Positions 33,382 to 41,830 of a stretch of 64,000 bases of DNA are shown in pieces (positions within the stretch are counted from its first letter, which is position 1; every line of letters begins with the position of its first letter). The stretch is from an uncultured Lachnoclostridium sp. (GTDB taxonomy: Bacteria > Bacillota > Clostridia > Lachnospirales > Lachnospiraceae), in assembly GCA_948330435.1 (NCBI GenBank), contig CAOJBY010000006.1, forward strand, positions 62,001 to 126,000. The letters are read 5' to 3'. The position numbers and the translations under genes were made by a program. The notes beneath the pieces were generated by a model, which was given only the letters and a program-made list of their open reading frames with translations, searched no databases and had not been told where the DNA came from.

Positions 33382-34302
33382 TTATTTCAAATTTTGTATA
33401 TAATGAGCTGCACTCTGGGCTGCTATTGCTCCGTCTGCACAGGCAGTAATCACCTGGCGCAGGTTCTTCGTGATACAATCTCCCGCCCCGAAGATTCCGG
33501 AAACTGCCGTTTCCATCCGTTCGTTTATCTCCACATAGCCTTTCTCATCCAGTACGCCCAGTTCCCGAAAACAGTCGGTAGCCGGAATCTGTCCAATATA
33601 CTCAAAAACCTGCTCACAGTTTACACGGAAATCTTCTTTTGTCTCTTTGGAACGCAGGCGAACACCCTCCAGCTTTTTTTCACCGCAAAATTCCAGTACG
33701 TCATGTCCGGCATAAAGCTTCACGTTTTTTTGACTAAGGAGTTTATCACAGGCTATGGGATCTGCGGACAGCCTGGAGCGAACCACAACCGTTACGGATT
33801 TTGCAAATCCGGCCAGATAAACTGCTTCTTCCACGGCGGAATTTCCGCCGCCGATTACCACCACATCCTTATCCCTGCACCCTGCCCCGTCACAAATCGC
33901 ACACCAGCTAATACCGTTTCCCACATAGCGTTCTTCCCCTTCTGCCCCCAGCATCCGGGGGCTGGTTCCGGTACTTAAAATTACTGCATGGGCCGTATAA
34001 GTCTTATCTTCCTCCTGACAAATGACGAGTTTTTCCTTTCCCATGTCCTGAATCTTAAGAACGGTCCTGTAATCAAACTCTACGTTTAACTCCTGGGTAT
34101 GCTGGAACATGCGGATTGCCAGATCGGTTCCCTCCACCGTCCCCATCCCCGTATAGTTCTGAATCTCGCTGGTGTTGATTATCTTTCCGCCGGGCGCTAA
34201 TCTGTCCAGCATCAGAACGGACAGGTTGGCTCTGGCTCCATACACAGCCGCCGTCATCCCTGCGGGGCCGCTGCCTATAATAATCAAATCATAATCTGCC
34301 AT
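33382..34302 (-). CDS. trxB: Thioredoxin reductase
   Basis: 306-residue flavoprotein that reduces thioredoxin with NADPH. FAD motif IIGSGPAGMTAAVYGARA at the N-terminus, redox pair in CAICDGAGCRDKDV, NAD(P) motif VVIGGGNSAVEEAVYLA and C-terminal FAD motif GIFGAGDCI are present. The NADPH-binding HRR-type segment reads VVRSRLSADP. AGGAAGGG precedes the ATG. Spaced 21 bases after the arylsulfotransferase and 23 before trxA: a complete thioredoxin system attached to the sulfotransferase gene. Confidence 0.95.
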   Translation of the reverse strand: MADYDLIIIGSGPAGMTAAVYGARANLSVLMLDRLAPGGKIINTSEIQNYTGMGTVEGTDLAIRMFQHTQELNVEFDYRTVLKIQDMGKEKLVICQEEDKTYTAHAVILSTGTSPRMLGAEGEERYVGNGISWCAICDGAGCRDKDVVVIGGGNSAVEEAVYLAGFAKSVTVVVRSRLSADPIACDKLLSQKNVKLYAGHDVLEFCGEKKLEGVRLRSKETKEDFRVNCEQVFEYIGQIPATDCFRELGVLDEKGYVEINERMETAVSGIFGAGDCITKNLRQVITACADGAIAAQSAAHYIQNLK

Positions 34303-34323
34303 TATTATTGTCCCTTCCTGAAT

Positions 34324-36192
34324 CTAACAGGTGATTTTAATGCCTGTCTCATATTTCTTGTCATCTACAATTACTCTCACATCGAAAGTCCCCTTAAGTC
34401 CTGCTTTGTTCACATTTAAGGTAATGTTTCTGGGATCTTTCTCTATAAATGTGCCGCAGCACAAGGCATTAAACTTATTTTTGGAGGTGGAAATAAAGTA
34501 TCCATGCTCCTCCTGCTCATTTTCCAACATCAGCATCACAAGCTGGCCACCCTCAAAAATAGCTTTGAACACGAATCGATCCGCTTCCTCCGTAAGCTTC
34601 GCCTCATAACGGTAAGGCAGCAGTTCCCCGCAGGGCTCCATGGGAATCAGGGTGTCAAATTCAGGTGTTATGCCCATGTGCCCCACACAGATTCCCTTTC
34701 CAAGGGGCAGGTTATCCTGTTCATGATAAAGGGCCATTTTCTTTCCCCGATAGAAGTTCCCTTCTATCTTCATCTCCATAATAGCTTTTCCCCGAAGAAT
34801 CTCTACCGTAATACTCTCCGCATGAACATTGGGATCACCTTGTAGCAGTGCCGCCGGCTTCTCGGAAGCATGCTCTCCATAATATTGGATTCCTCCGGAG
34901 TGAACCAGATAGTGGTCTTCCCCATACCATTCTACATTTCCAATATAGGAAGAAAAGAACTCCTCTCCACGCTCCTTGCCGTATTGCCAGAGCTGCTCAA
35001 TGGTCATTGTTTCCCGATCAATTTGATATAATACACCTCTGGAAAAGCTGTCCCTGTTTAGGAGGAATTTTTCACGTATTTTGGAACGGTAGTGACCGTT
35101 GTCAAAACACATGATCCCGCCGTTTGGCGTAACCAGGCAGCCATGCTGCTCATAGGGCCAGTCAAAATCACCTTCTCCTTTTATGGTAAAGAAATACTTT
35201 CTCTTGTCCTCAGGCCAGGTCTCCGGATCACCCAGAATCCAATTTAGCTTTCCGGTATCATAATCAATATTAATGATGGCATCTACATGCCTGCCGGAAA
35301 GAGTGATGGAATTGGTATGCTTATCATACCAAAGTGCATTGTTGTGGAACCAGTCCTTAGGCGTATATCCGCCGGAGGGACCTTCCCCCGGTACAAGGCA
35401 ATCTTTCAGATCCCATGTCTTTCTTATCTCGCCTGTCTCCCGATCCAAAAGGACGATTACATCCTCCACAGTCTCATATCCCGGATCCTCTGTGAGCACC
35501 AGAATATTTCCATCCTCCATCTCACACTGATCGTGATGATACCCACCGGGGATTGCATATTCTTTCACAATCTTTCCCATCAAGGTCATCTCATAAAGGC
35601 CGGACATATAGTATGGCATCTGCATAACCCGTTCTGTTCCGATAAGAAAATTTCCGTTTCGAAGTCGTGCCATTTCAAAAATAACAGGAACCGTCAGATG
35701 CCAGCGCACATCTCCCTTGTAGTCGAAAGCCGTAGCACAGGCATTGAGGGACGGTGTCACAAAGATGAAGTCCTTCCCCGCATATTCCGGCTCTGTTTTC
35801 ATAGAAAGCAGCGTTGGAACCTGCTCTTCCAAGGGTTCTGTCTGAATCGTAAGGCGATTGGCTCTTCCGCCATACAGCCGTATTTCTATCTGATTGGCAT
35901 AATCCCCATAAAGACCGAGAATCGGAAGGATATGCTCCCTGGCTTTCGGGAAAGTATGTACAATCGTTCCCCTCTCTTCTTTTCCGAATATGGTAACTGT
36001 CACCGCCGTTTCCTCTTCCGTTCGAAAGGCAACCACCGCTGACAGCGGATTGATTAAATAAGGATTCACTCTGAGAAAGGGATGCTCCAGGGTATAGGTA
36101 TCTGCCGCAAAGGCATCCAGCATGGAACGTTCCGCCTCATCCTGCCTTGCCAGCAGGCTCTCACAGAAGTTATAAGAAATCCTTTCTGTCAT
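34324..36192 (-). CDS. Aryl-sulfate sulfotransferase (ASST) family protein, apparently cytoplasmic
   Basis: ASST enzymes move sulfate from one phenolic ester to another phenol without PAPS, through a sulfo-histidine on a six-bladed beta-propeller. This 622-residue protein has the family layout: GGYHHDQCEMEDGNILVL, DWFHNNALWYD followed by LSGRHVDAI, and YEQHGCLVTPNGGIMCFDNG, which align by pattern with the catalytic His/His/Arg/His set of E. coli AssT. Unlike that periplasmic enzyme there is no signal peptide; the start at 36192 (GGAGAATAT upstream) begins MTERISYNFC. It has about nine or more Cys. Between a SorC regulator (28 bases) and trxB (21 bases). Substrate unknown. Confidence 0.85.
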   Translation of the reverse strand: MTERISYNFCESLLARQDEAERSMLDAFAADTYTLEHPFLRVNPYLINPLSAVVAFRTEEETAVTVTIFGKEERGTIVHTFPKAREHILPILGLYGDYANQIEIRLYGGRANRLTIQTEPLEEQVPTLLSMKTEPEYAGKDFIFVTPSLNACATAFDYKGDVRWHLTVPVIFEMARLRNGNFLIGTERVMQMPYYMSGLYEMTLMGKIVKEYAIPGGYHHDQCEMEDGNILVLTEDPGYETVEDVIVLLDRETGEIRKTWDLKDCLVPGEGPSGGYTPKDWFHNNALWYDKHTNSITLSGRHVDAIINIDYDTGKLNWILGDPETWPEDKRKYFFTIKGEGDFDWPYEQHGCLVTPNGGIMCFDNGHYRSKIREKFLLNRDSFSRGVLYQIDRETMTIEQLWQYGKERGEEFFSSYIGNVEWYGEDHYLVHSGGIQYYGEHASEKPAALLQGDPNVHAESITVEILRGKAIMEMKIEGNFYRGKKMALYHEQDNLPLGKGICVGHMGITPEFDTLIPMEPCGELLPYRYEAKLTEEADRFVFKAIFEGGQLVMLMLENEQEEHGYFISTSKNKFNALCCGTFIEKDPRNITLNVNKAGLKGTFDVRVIVDDKKYETGIKITC

Positions 36193-36220
36193 ATATTCTC
36201 CTCTCCGGACAGCCTTTGTC

Positions 36221-37192
36221 TTAGCTGTCCCTCTTAGCCAGCAGCTTTTCCGCTATCCGGCTGTCTGTAATTAAACAATGAATTAATTTTCCTTTTAATG
36301 CGGCATAGATGGCATGGGTTTTATCAATTCCTCCGGCCACAGCAATCACATGAGGTATTTTCTTCAAATCCTCAAAGGAAATACCGATGATTTTATCATT
36401 GATAGGATCAGAAAGCTTGTTGCCATCCTTATCCAGAAAATAACCGCAAAGATAGCCCACAGCTCCTTTTCTTATGAGCTCCCGTTTCTTATTCTCAGTC
36501 AGATATCCCGCCCAGGTACTTCTCGGCCTGTCTAAGGACACATCTGCAATTCCCGTCAGTGCATAATCTACAGAACGTATCTTATCCATAGTCTTCCGGA
36601 TAATCGGTTCCCGCAAAAGTTCCTTTCTGACAATATCACTGTTTACATGCATGGGTGCATACAGCCGAACCGCCGTTCCCTGAAAAGCCTGGGCCATCCG
36701 TTCCGTCAGAGTCGTCACATCAATATCCAGGTTGTAATCATCCATGCAGTTACCCATAAGCTGTAGTACCTGAATTTTTCTGGAAGAGGAGGGCTTTAGC
36801 TGCCGCACGGTCTGGTACATGGTTCTTCCCCATGACACACCGATGGAGTCTCCGTCTTTCAGGGTCTCATCCAGATAGCTGGCGGCCATTTCTCCAATCC
36901 GTTTGATAGAAATATTCGTGTTCTGATTGTCATAGAGATCTGTGACCACCAGCGCTTCCTTTAGCCCGAATCTGCGTCTGAGTTCCGACTCCAGTGCTAT
37001 AGAACGTTTCAGAGGATAATTAATCTGAAATTCTACAATATGTTCTTCCCGTGCAATGCGAAGAGCCCGGGATACCTTTGCCTTGGAAAAAAAGAGCATG
37101 TTGGCAATGTCCAGCTGGGACATTTCCTCTATGTAATACATTCTTGCAATCTCCGCAATCACGGCAAGCTCTTCTTCATCCATCTGCCTCAT
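36221..37192 (-). CDS. SorC/DeoR-family sugar-binding transcriptional regulator
   Basis: 323 residues. N-terminal helix-turn-helix (about 8-60; YYIEEMSQLDIANMLFFSKA and VSRALRIAREEHIVEF), then a SorC effector domain with a sugar-phosphate-isomerase fold (GDSIGVSWGRTMYQTVRQL, GIDKTHAIYAALKGKLIHCL). These regulators usually respond to the phosphosugar produced by their operon's PTS. It lies between the PTS IIB gene (23 bases) and the arylsulfotransferase (28 bases), so it probably controls this operon; a palindrome overlapping the promoter before IIC is a likely operator. Confidence 0.93.
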   Translation of the reverse strand: MRQMDEEELAVIAEIARMYYIEEMSQLDIANMLFFSKAKVSRALRIAREEHIVEFQINYPLKRSIALESELRRRFGLKEALVVTDLYDNQNTNISIKRIGEMAASYLDETLKDGDSIGVSWGRTMYQTVRQLKPSSSRKIQVLQLMGNCMDDYNLDIDVTTLTERMAQAFQGTAVRLYAPMHVNSDIVRKELLREPIIRKTMDKIRSVDYALTGIADVSLDRPRSTWAGYLTENKKRELIRKGAVGYLCGYFLDKDGNKLSDPINDKIIGISFEDLKKIPHVIAVAGGIDKTHAIYAALKGKLIHCLITDSRIAEKLLAKRDS

Positions 37193-37215
37193 AGTTCTTT
37201 CTCCACTTCAAATTC

Positions 37216-37503
37216 TTAATTCTCTACAATTCCACTTTCTCTGAGTTTTGTCTCCAGTTCCTTTTTGTTCATCAGGTTCTTAAGACCAATTACCGTTGTC
37301 CCTTCCTTTACTTTCAAGTGACTCACAAAGTTTTCCCCTACCACAATCAAATCATAATCATGTGCCGTAGACTTCGCTTCATCAATACTGGTATGATGAA
37401 TGGTATGTTCAATACCCAGATTTTTTAATACCGTAGAGCAATTTTTCTTCAACAACTGAGAGCTTCCCATTCCACATCCACATGCAACTAATACTTTAAT
37501 CAT
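37216..37503 (-). CDS. PTS sugar transporter subunit IIB (ascorbate/lactose-type)
   Basis: 95-residue cytoplasmic phosphocarrier. The N-terminal loop VACGCGMGSSQ holds the phospho-cysteine (Cys8) of the PTS IIB family related to SgaB/UlaB. It passes phosphate to the incoming sugar on IIC, encoded 45 bases upstream. No IIA gene lies in the cluster, so phosphate must come from a IIA elsewhere. AGGAAGG precedes the start. Confidence 0.92.
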   Translation of the reverse strand: MIKVLVACGCGMGSSQLLKKNCSTVLKNLGIEHTIHHTSIDEAKSTAHDYDLIVVGENFVSHLKVKEGTTVIGLKNLMNKKELETKLRESGIVEN

Positions 37504-37548
37504 AATTTTATCTTCCTTCCTTAGTTTAAACTTATAATATTTGCATTT

Positions 37549-38979
37549 TTACTCATCCATACCCAGGGTAAAATAATCCTTTTTGTTTTTCCGATATTGT
37601 ATCTGAGGAATGATAAGCATTCCGATTATGCAGAGCACTGCCCCCGGAACTGTCAGATACTTTATGATTGCTCCCATAGCAGGCCACAGAGTTGCCCAAT
37701 CCAGGTTTCCTACATATCCGCCAAATGGCCCCATCTGGAACAGCATAATCGCCACGGCACTTCCCAGCACCTGGAGAAGACCGGAACCCAGACAGCAGGC
37801 AACCAAAGCCTTGAAGCCGCCTTTCATATTGGCATACAGACCAATGGTGGCATTGTCATAAAACAGCGGCACAAAGCCCGGAATAATCATGAGAGGGGAC
37901 TTGAATATCAAAAGGCCCGCAATGGCGATAATCTGTCCTACAGCACCAAAGAGGAACCCTAAGGTAACTGCATTGGGATCTCCGAAAGAATAGGTTGCCG
38001 CACAGTCTACTGCCGGAAGTGATCCTTTCAAAATGGAACCGGAAATTCCCTCAAAGGATTCTACCATCTCTCCTACGAACATCCGGATACCGGTCTTCAG
38101 TACAACCAGGGATACGGCAAAAGAAGTACATCTCTGGAAAATATAGACCGGGAAAGCCAGCTTTCCAAAGTTCCCGTCATCTACTTCATGCATCATCTCC
38201 GGTCCCAGAATAACCATAATGACGCCAAAGAATAACAGCATAATCAAAGTGGTAGAAACTACATAGTCATCCAATACCTTTAAAGCACCTCCAAGCTTCA
38301 GCTCCTTGTGCTCCTCTTTTTTGTCTTTTCCCTTAAAAAGCCCGCCGAACCGGTAAGCAAACCATACGCCAAGCATCTGCTGATGGCCCACTGCAAAGCC
38401 TGAGCCCTCCGTCAATTCCTGAGTTGCTTCCACGGTCAGATTGGAGAATACAGACCAGTAGGTTCCGCAGAGCAGTCCAATCAATACAATTCCACCCATA
38501 TTCCGAAGCTCCGGAATCAGTAAGAAGACAATCCAGGTAGCTACCGCAGACTGTTTTACCATAATATGACCTGTGGTAAACAGCGTCCTCACCTTTGTAT
38601 ACTTGCGGAAAAATACCAGCACAATGTTCCAGATAAATGCAATCAAAAGTGTAATCATGGCAAAGGAGGTGGTAACTCCGATGCTCTCCAAAGCACTGTT
38701 CGCAGCTGTAAGTCCAAAGTTCGGATCAATTACAACCGCCTCCACAGACCATTTTAACTGAATCCCCTTCAGAAGAGGATCTACCGTATTTTTCAACGAA
38801 GAAGCACCTAGCTGCAAGATCTGATATCCGACCACAGCTTTGATAAATCCGGCTGCAACCTCGTACCATTTTCTTTTTAACAGGATGTATCCCACAACAA
38901 CGATAAGGCCGATAAAAATCGCCGGCTGCGATAGGATATTATTGAACATCACGTTCCAAATGTTTGTTATAATATTCAT
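37549..38979 (-). CDS. PTS ascorbate-type transporter subunit IIC (UlaA/SgaT family)
   Basis: 476-residue permease with about ten to twelve helices, the family of UlaA. The N-terminus (PAIFIGLIVVVGYILLKRKW, AAGFIKAVVGYQILQLGASS), FAVGHQQMLGVWFAYRFGG and the substrate-region FGDPNAVTLGFLFGAVGQ and GFVPLFYDNATIGLYAN are characteristic. Its true substrate may be a sugar acid or other compound rather than ascorbate, since no ulaD/E/F homologues are nearby; a sugar isomerase gene lies upstream. First gene of the putative six-gene operon. AGGGAAGAG before the ATG. Confidence 0.92.
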   Translation of the reverse strand: MNIITNIWNVMFNNILSQPAIFIGLIVVVGYILLKRKWYEVAAGFIKAVVGYQILQLGASSLKNTVDPLLKGIQLKWSVEAVVIDPNFGLTAANSALESIGVTTSFAMITLLIAFIWNIVLVFFRKYTKVRTLFTTGHIMVKQSAVATWIVFLLIPELRNMGGIVLIGLLCGTYWSVFSNLTVEATQELTEGSGFAVGHQQMLGVWFAYRFGGLFKGKDKKEEHKELKLGGALKVLDDYVVSTTLIMLLFFGVIMVILGPEMMHEVDDGNFGKLAFPVYIFQRCTSFAVSLVVLKTGIRMFVGEMVESFEGISGSILKGSLPAVDCAATYSFGDPNAVTLGFLFGAVGQIIAIAGLLIFKSPLMIIPGFVPLFYDNATIGLYANMKGGFKALVACCLGSGLLQVLGSAVAIMLFQMGPFGGYVGNLDWATLWPAMGAIIKYLTVPGAVLCIIGMLIIPQIQYRKNKKDYFTLGMDE

Positions 38980-39086
38980 CTCTTCCCTACTTTCTTGTGT
39001 AGAGCACTCTTTTGTACTCTGTAAACCCTTTTCTTTGTTTTCAGTATTTCGTTTGTTCCACGCGTGTTAGGTTCATCATAAAGTAC

Positions 39087-39108
39087 AATTGAAACTTCGT
39101 CAATTATA
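39087..39108 (-). promoter_or_regulatory. Probable promoter/operator of the PTS-ASST operon
   Basis: On the minus strand a TATAAT (39108-39103) is overlapped by the inverted repeat AATTGA-N7-TCAATT (39087-39105). No good -35 lies at the proper distance. Binding there would block initiation, fitting a SorC-type operator. The leader to IIC is about 115 bases. Confidence 0.5.
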
Positions 39109-39178
39109 TCCGAGTTTTTTGAAATTAATTTCACTCATCACTTTTATAATTGTGCAACTCGATTCAGATGTAAAAAAT

Positions 39179-39217
39179 AAAGCCCGGTTTTTGTGCTATT
39201 TGCACAAAACCAGGCTT
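39179..39217 (-). terminator. Terminator of the isomerase gene
   Basis: Strong hairpin (arms about 39179-39196 and 39202-39217; AAGCCTGG/CCGGGCTT) followed on the minus strand by TTATTTTTTAC. It separates the isomerase transcript from the PTS operon. Confidence 0.85.
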
Positions 39218-39271
39218 GCCCTTATAACTCTTTCCATGCTTAAGGTTTTCAACACATATGCATGTAACTCT

Positions 39272-40690
39272 TTATCTGGTAACAATCTCTACCGGTACAT
39301 TAAAGATCTTGGCAACTTTCAAAATGGTATCAATATGTCGACCTGTAGCTGCCGCAAAATGATGAGTCGGTCCACATTCGCTCCAGCGATTCACAAACTC
39401 TCTCGCCCCACAGGTAAAGCGGGTTCTCATATTGGTATCTCCAAAGGAAAGAATCTTGCCCTCCTCATTAACGCCTTCCGCAGCAATAAACTTGAAGTGA
39501 CCGTCTCCATCCTGGGTAATTGCAAGATAAGTAACCGGACCGGTATATGGGTAGAATTGCGTCAGGTAACCGCCACCAGTCTTTCCATGGAATACTTCCA
39601 CAATCTTCATGGTCGGCTTCTTATCAGAGATATCTGCATCTCCGGATCCGCTGTGACCGATGATGGCAATGTCATCGTTAAAGTCTATGGAATACATCTC
39701 GGCAAGCTGCCCGGTTCCGGAAATAGTCTTCAGAATACTCATGGCCATGGCAACCTTAATATCTCCCTCAACGGCACAGGCAACACCCTGCTTAATCAGC
39801 ATGGAAAATGCGGGAATCAGCATACTGTCAAGAACGCCTGCCTGACCTTTCGCAAAGCCATCATAGTGGGATGCAATCAGTCCAAGCTTCTCGTCCTCAC
39901 ACCACTTCTCAAAGGCCACTACGTATTTTGCCATATCCCAAACTTTCTCAATGGTTCCGCCGCCCTCGATATCAAAAGTATCAAGAATATCCTGGGCTTT
40001 TGCACGGATAGCTTCCTCATCTGTAATATTATCTGCGATTACCCACATCTTCTCCCAGTCGAACTGCTTGGTATACAGATGCATTCGTCTGTACAGGTTG
40101 GATTCGTCTATATAAAGATCCATCATGCCCGGATAAGGTCTTCCTACCTGTGCAAGGTTGGTATCACGGAAACGTCTTCTGGTTTGAGCTGCCTTACACC
40201 AGTCTTCAATCTCTGCCTGTACACCCGGATCCCCCCCTTCAACAACCCCGGTGATCACCGCATGTCTCTTGCCATATCTTTCAAGATCCGCTACCATCTC
40301 GCCAACGGCTCCGCAGGCATACCCCTCACCAAGCCAGGATGCAATATCCGTGTGATCATAATCAAGGGCTTTCAGCTTCTGGATATTCACAAGAACCACC
40401 GGAACATCCAGATCTTTTACAGCCGGAAGCATATTATAAGATGTAGCATAGGTAAGCAACTGCAAAAATACCAGATCAACATCTGCCGCCCGGAACAAAT
40501 CCCCCGCAGCCTGTGACTGCTCCTTTGTAGTCACCATCCCGCCGTCAATCACTTCTACCGTATCTGGAAGCGTCTTCTTAAATGCTTCAAACTGGCTCTC
40601 AAATTCCGGTACAAGCTGTGGAAACTGGGGCAGGTACGCTCCTAATGCAATAGAAAAAACGCCCACCTTTGCTTTTGTACTAACTAACAT
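39272..40690 (-). CDS. L-fucose/L-arabinose isomerase-family protein
   Basis: 472 residues, cytoplasmic; aldose-ketose isomerases with two N-terminal Rossmann-like domains and a C-terminal beta-barrel. Seen: LVFLQLLTYATSYNMLPAV near the N-terminus, ASHYDGFAKGQAG, ACAVEGDIKVAMAMSIL with the conserved metal Glu, IIGHSGSGDAD, and GPTHHFAAATGRH near the C-terminus (metal His). It is closer to the loosely defined 'fucose isomerase and related' group than to true AraA or FucI, so the sugar is unassigned. It follows the AraC regulator by 72 bases, has its own terminator, and precedes the PTS operon. GGGAGATTAAC before the ATG. Confidence 0.85.
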   Translation of the reverse strand: MLVSTKAKVGVFSIALGAYLPQFPQLVPEFESQFEAFKKTLPDTVEVIDGGMVTTKEQSQAAGDLFRAADVDLVFLQLLTYATSYNMLPAVKDLDVPVVLVNIQKLKALDYDHTDIASWLGEGYACGAVGEMVADLERYGKRHAVITGVVEGGDPGVQAEIEDWCKAAQTRRRFRDTNLAQVGRPYPGMMDLYIDESNLYRRMHLYTKQFDWEKMWVIADNITDEEAIRAKAQDILDTFDIEGGGTIEKVWDMAKYVVAFEKWCEDEKLGLIASHYDGFAKGQAGVLDSMLIPAFSMLIKQGVACAVEGDIKVAMAMSILKTISGTGQLAEMYSIDFNDDIAIIGHSGSGDADISDKKPTMKIVEVFHGKTGGGYLTQFYPYTGPVTYLAITQDGDGHFKFIAAEGVNEEGKILSFGDTNMRTRFTCGAREFVNRWSECGPTHHFAAATGRHIDTILKVAKIFNVPVEIVTR

Positions 40691-40762
40691 GTTAATCTCC
40701 CTTCCGCCGTCTTCTTGTCGGCATACATTTTAATTTTTCTGTCTTATATTATAAGACTTGTA

Positions 40763-41761
40763 TTAAGGAAAAAAAGAGGGTGGATTGATTAAAAAACTGT
40801 CGTTATTTGCATGACGGTACTTGTGGGGGGAGGTACCATACCGTTTTTTAAACAGTTGATGAAAATAGCTGAAATTCTCATATCCAATACTCTCACTGAT
40901 CTCTGCTACATTCATTTTTGTGGTCTTCAGTAGAAACACCGCCTGATTCATGCGTCTGTCCTGCATAAGTTCCGTAAATGTCTTTCCGGACTGCTTCTTT
41001 ATCTCCCGGCTCAACCAGGTCATATCATAGTGAAGTTCCGCAGCCAGATCCCGAAGTTCCCCATCACAATAATGTTCCTCTATATAGCGAAGTACCCGAA
41101 GCATCAGTTGCTGTTCGGAAAATCTGGGATCCGTATACAGATTCTCTGTATGATTTACAAGTTGTAAAAATAACAATCCCATAGTCCATTGGCTGATTCT
41201 TCTTTTATTGGCTCCTTCGCTTGTCAATGTCCAGATCAGATTTTCCACCAGATTCTGTATTGGCAGCACATCCGATACCTTAAAATGCAAATATCCAGTT
41301 CCAGCATTTTTACTCTTTAAACAATTGACCAGAAAATCACGTATCTGATTATCTTCTTCTCCCAGTATCTTAAGGGTTGTGTCAAAAAATTGCGGCCAGA
41401 TAATAAAATTCACTCCCACGTCATCTTCTCCCGCCGGAAATACCTCCTGGACTGCATTCTGACTTAAAAGTAGAATCTCTCCCTCCTGCAAAAGCAGATC
41501 AATCCCATTAATTCGATGTCTTGTCTTTCCCTTGCACATATAAATCATTTCCATATAATTGTGAGTATGCTTTGGAAAGTATACAAATCTTGTATGGGGA
41601 CGCAGGGTAATCAGCTTTCCCTTTTCCAGCAGGAGGCCATGATCTATCTCATGGGAGTTATCTGCCATATAAAGACTTCTGTTTATCCCGTCTCTTCCCG
41701 CTAATATTTCTTTTTCTTCTTCTGTGATAACTGATAACTGCTTTAAAAGGGAATGTTCCAT
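40763..41761 (-). CDS. AraC-family regulator with cupin sensor domain
   Basis: 332 residues. Cupin-type ligand domain (about 45-140; VYFPKHTHNYMEMIYMCKGK) and a C-terminal double helix-turn-helix (about 230-325; LRDLAAELHYDMTWLSREIK and AEISESIGYENFSYFHQLFK). Probably activates the isomerase gene 72 bases downstream. GGAG lies ten bases before the ATG at 41761; a GTG one codon earlier is possible. Confidence 0.92.
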   Translation of the reverse strand: MEHSLLKQLSVITEEEKEILAGRDGINRSLYMADNSHEIDHGLLLEKGKLITLRPHTRFVYFPKHTHNYMEMIYMCKGKTRHRINGIDLLLQEGEILLLSQNAVQEVFPAGEDDVGVNFIIWPQFFDTTLKILGEEDNQIRDFLVNCLKSKNAGTGYLHFKVSDVLPIQNLVENLIWTLTSEGANKRRISQWTMGLLFLQLVNHTENLYTDPRFSEQQLMLRVLRYIEEHYCDGELRDLAAELHYDMTWLSREIKKQSGKTFTELMQDRRMNQAVFLLKTTKMNVAEISESIGYENFSYFHQLFKKRYGTSPHKYRHANNDSFLINPPSFFP

Positions 41762-41830
41762 CACAGGGTTGCTCCTTCACCCAAAATAGTTCTTGTTCCG
41801 TTTTATTTTAACACCACTCTTTCATATTTG

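Noticed and set aside
39089..40516. 475-codon plus-strand open frame opposite the isomerase gene
   Set aside because: Long only because it is antisense to a codon-biased gene; the minus frame encodes a clear isomerase-family protein and the plus frame begins in its terminator region.
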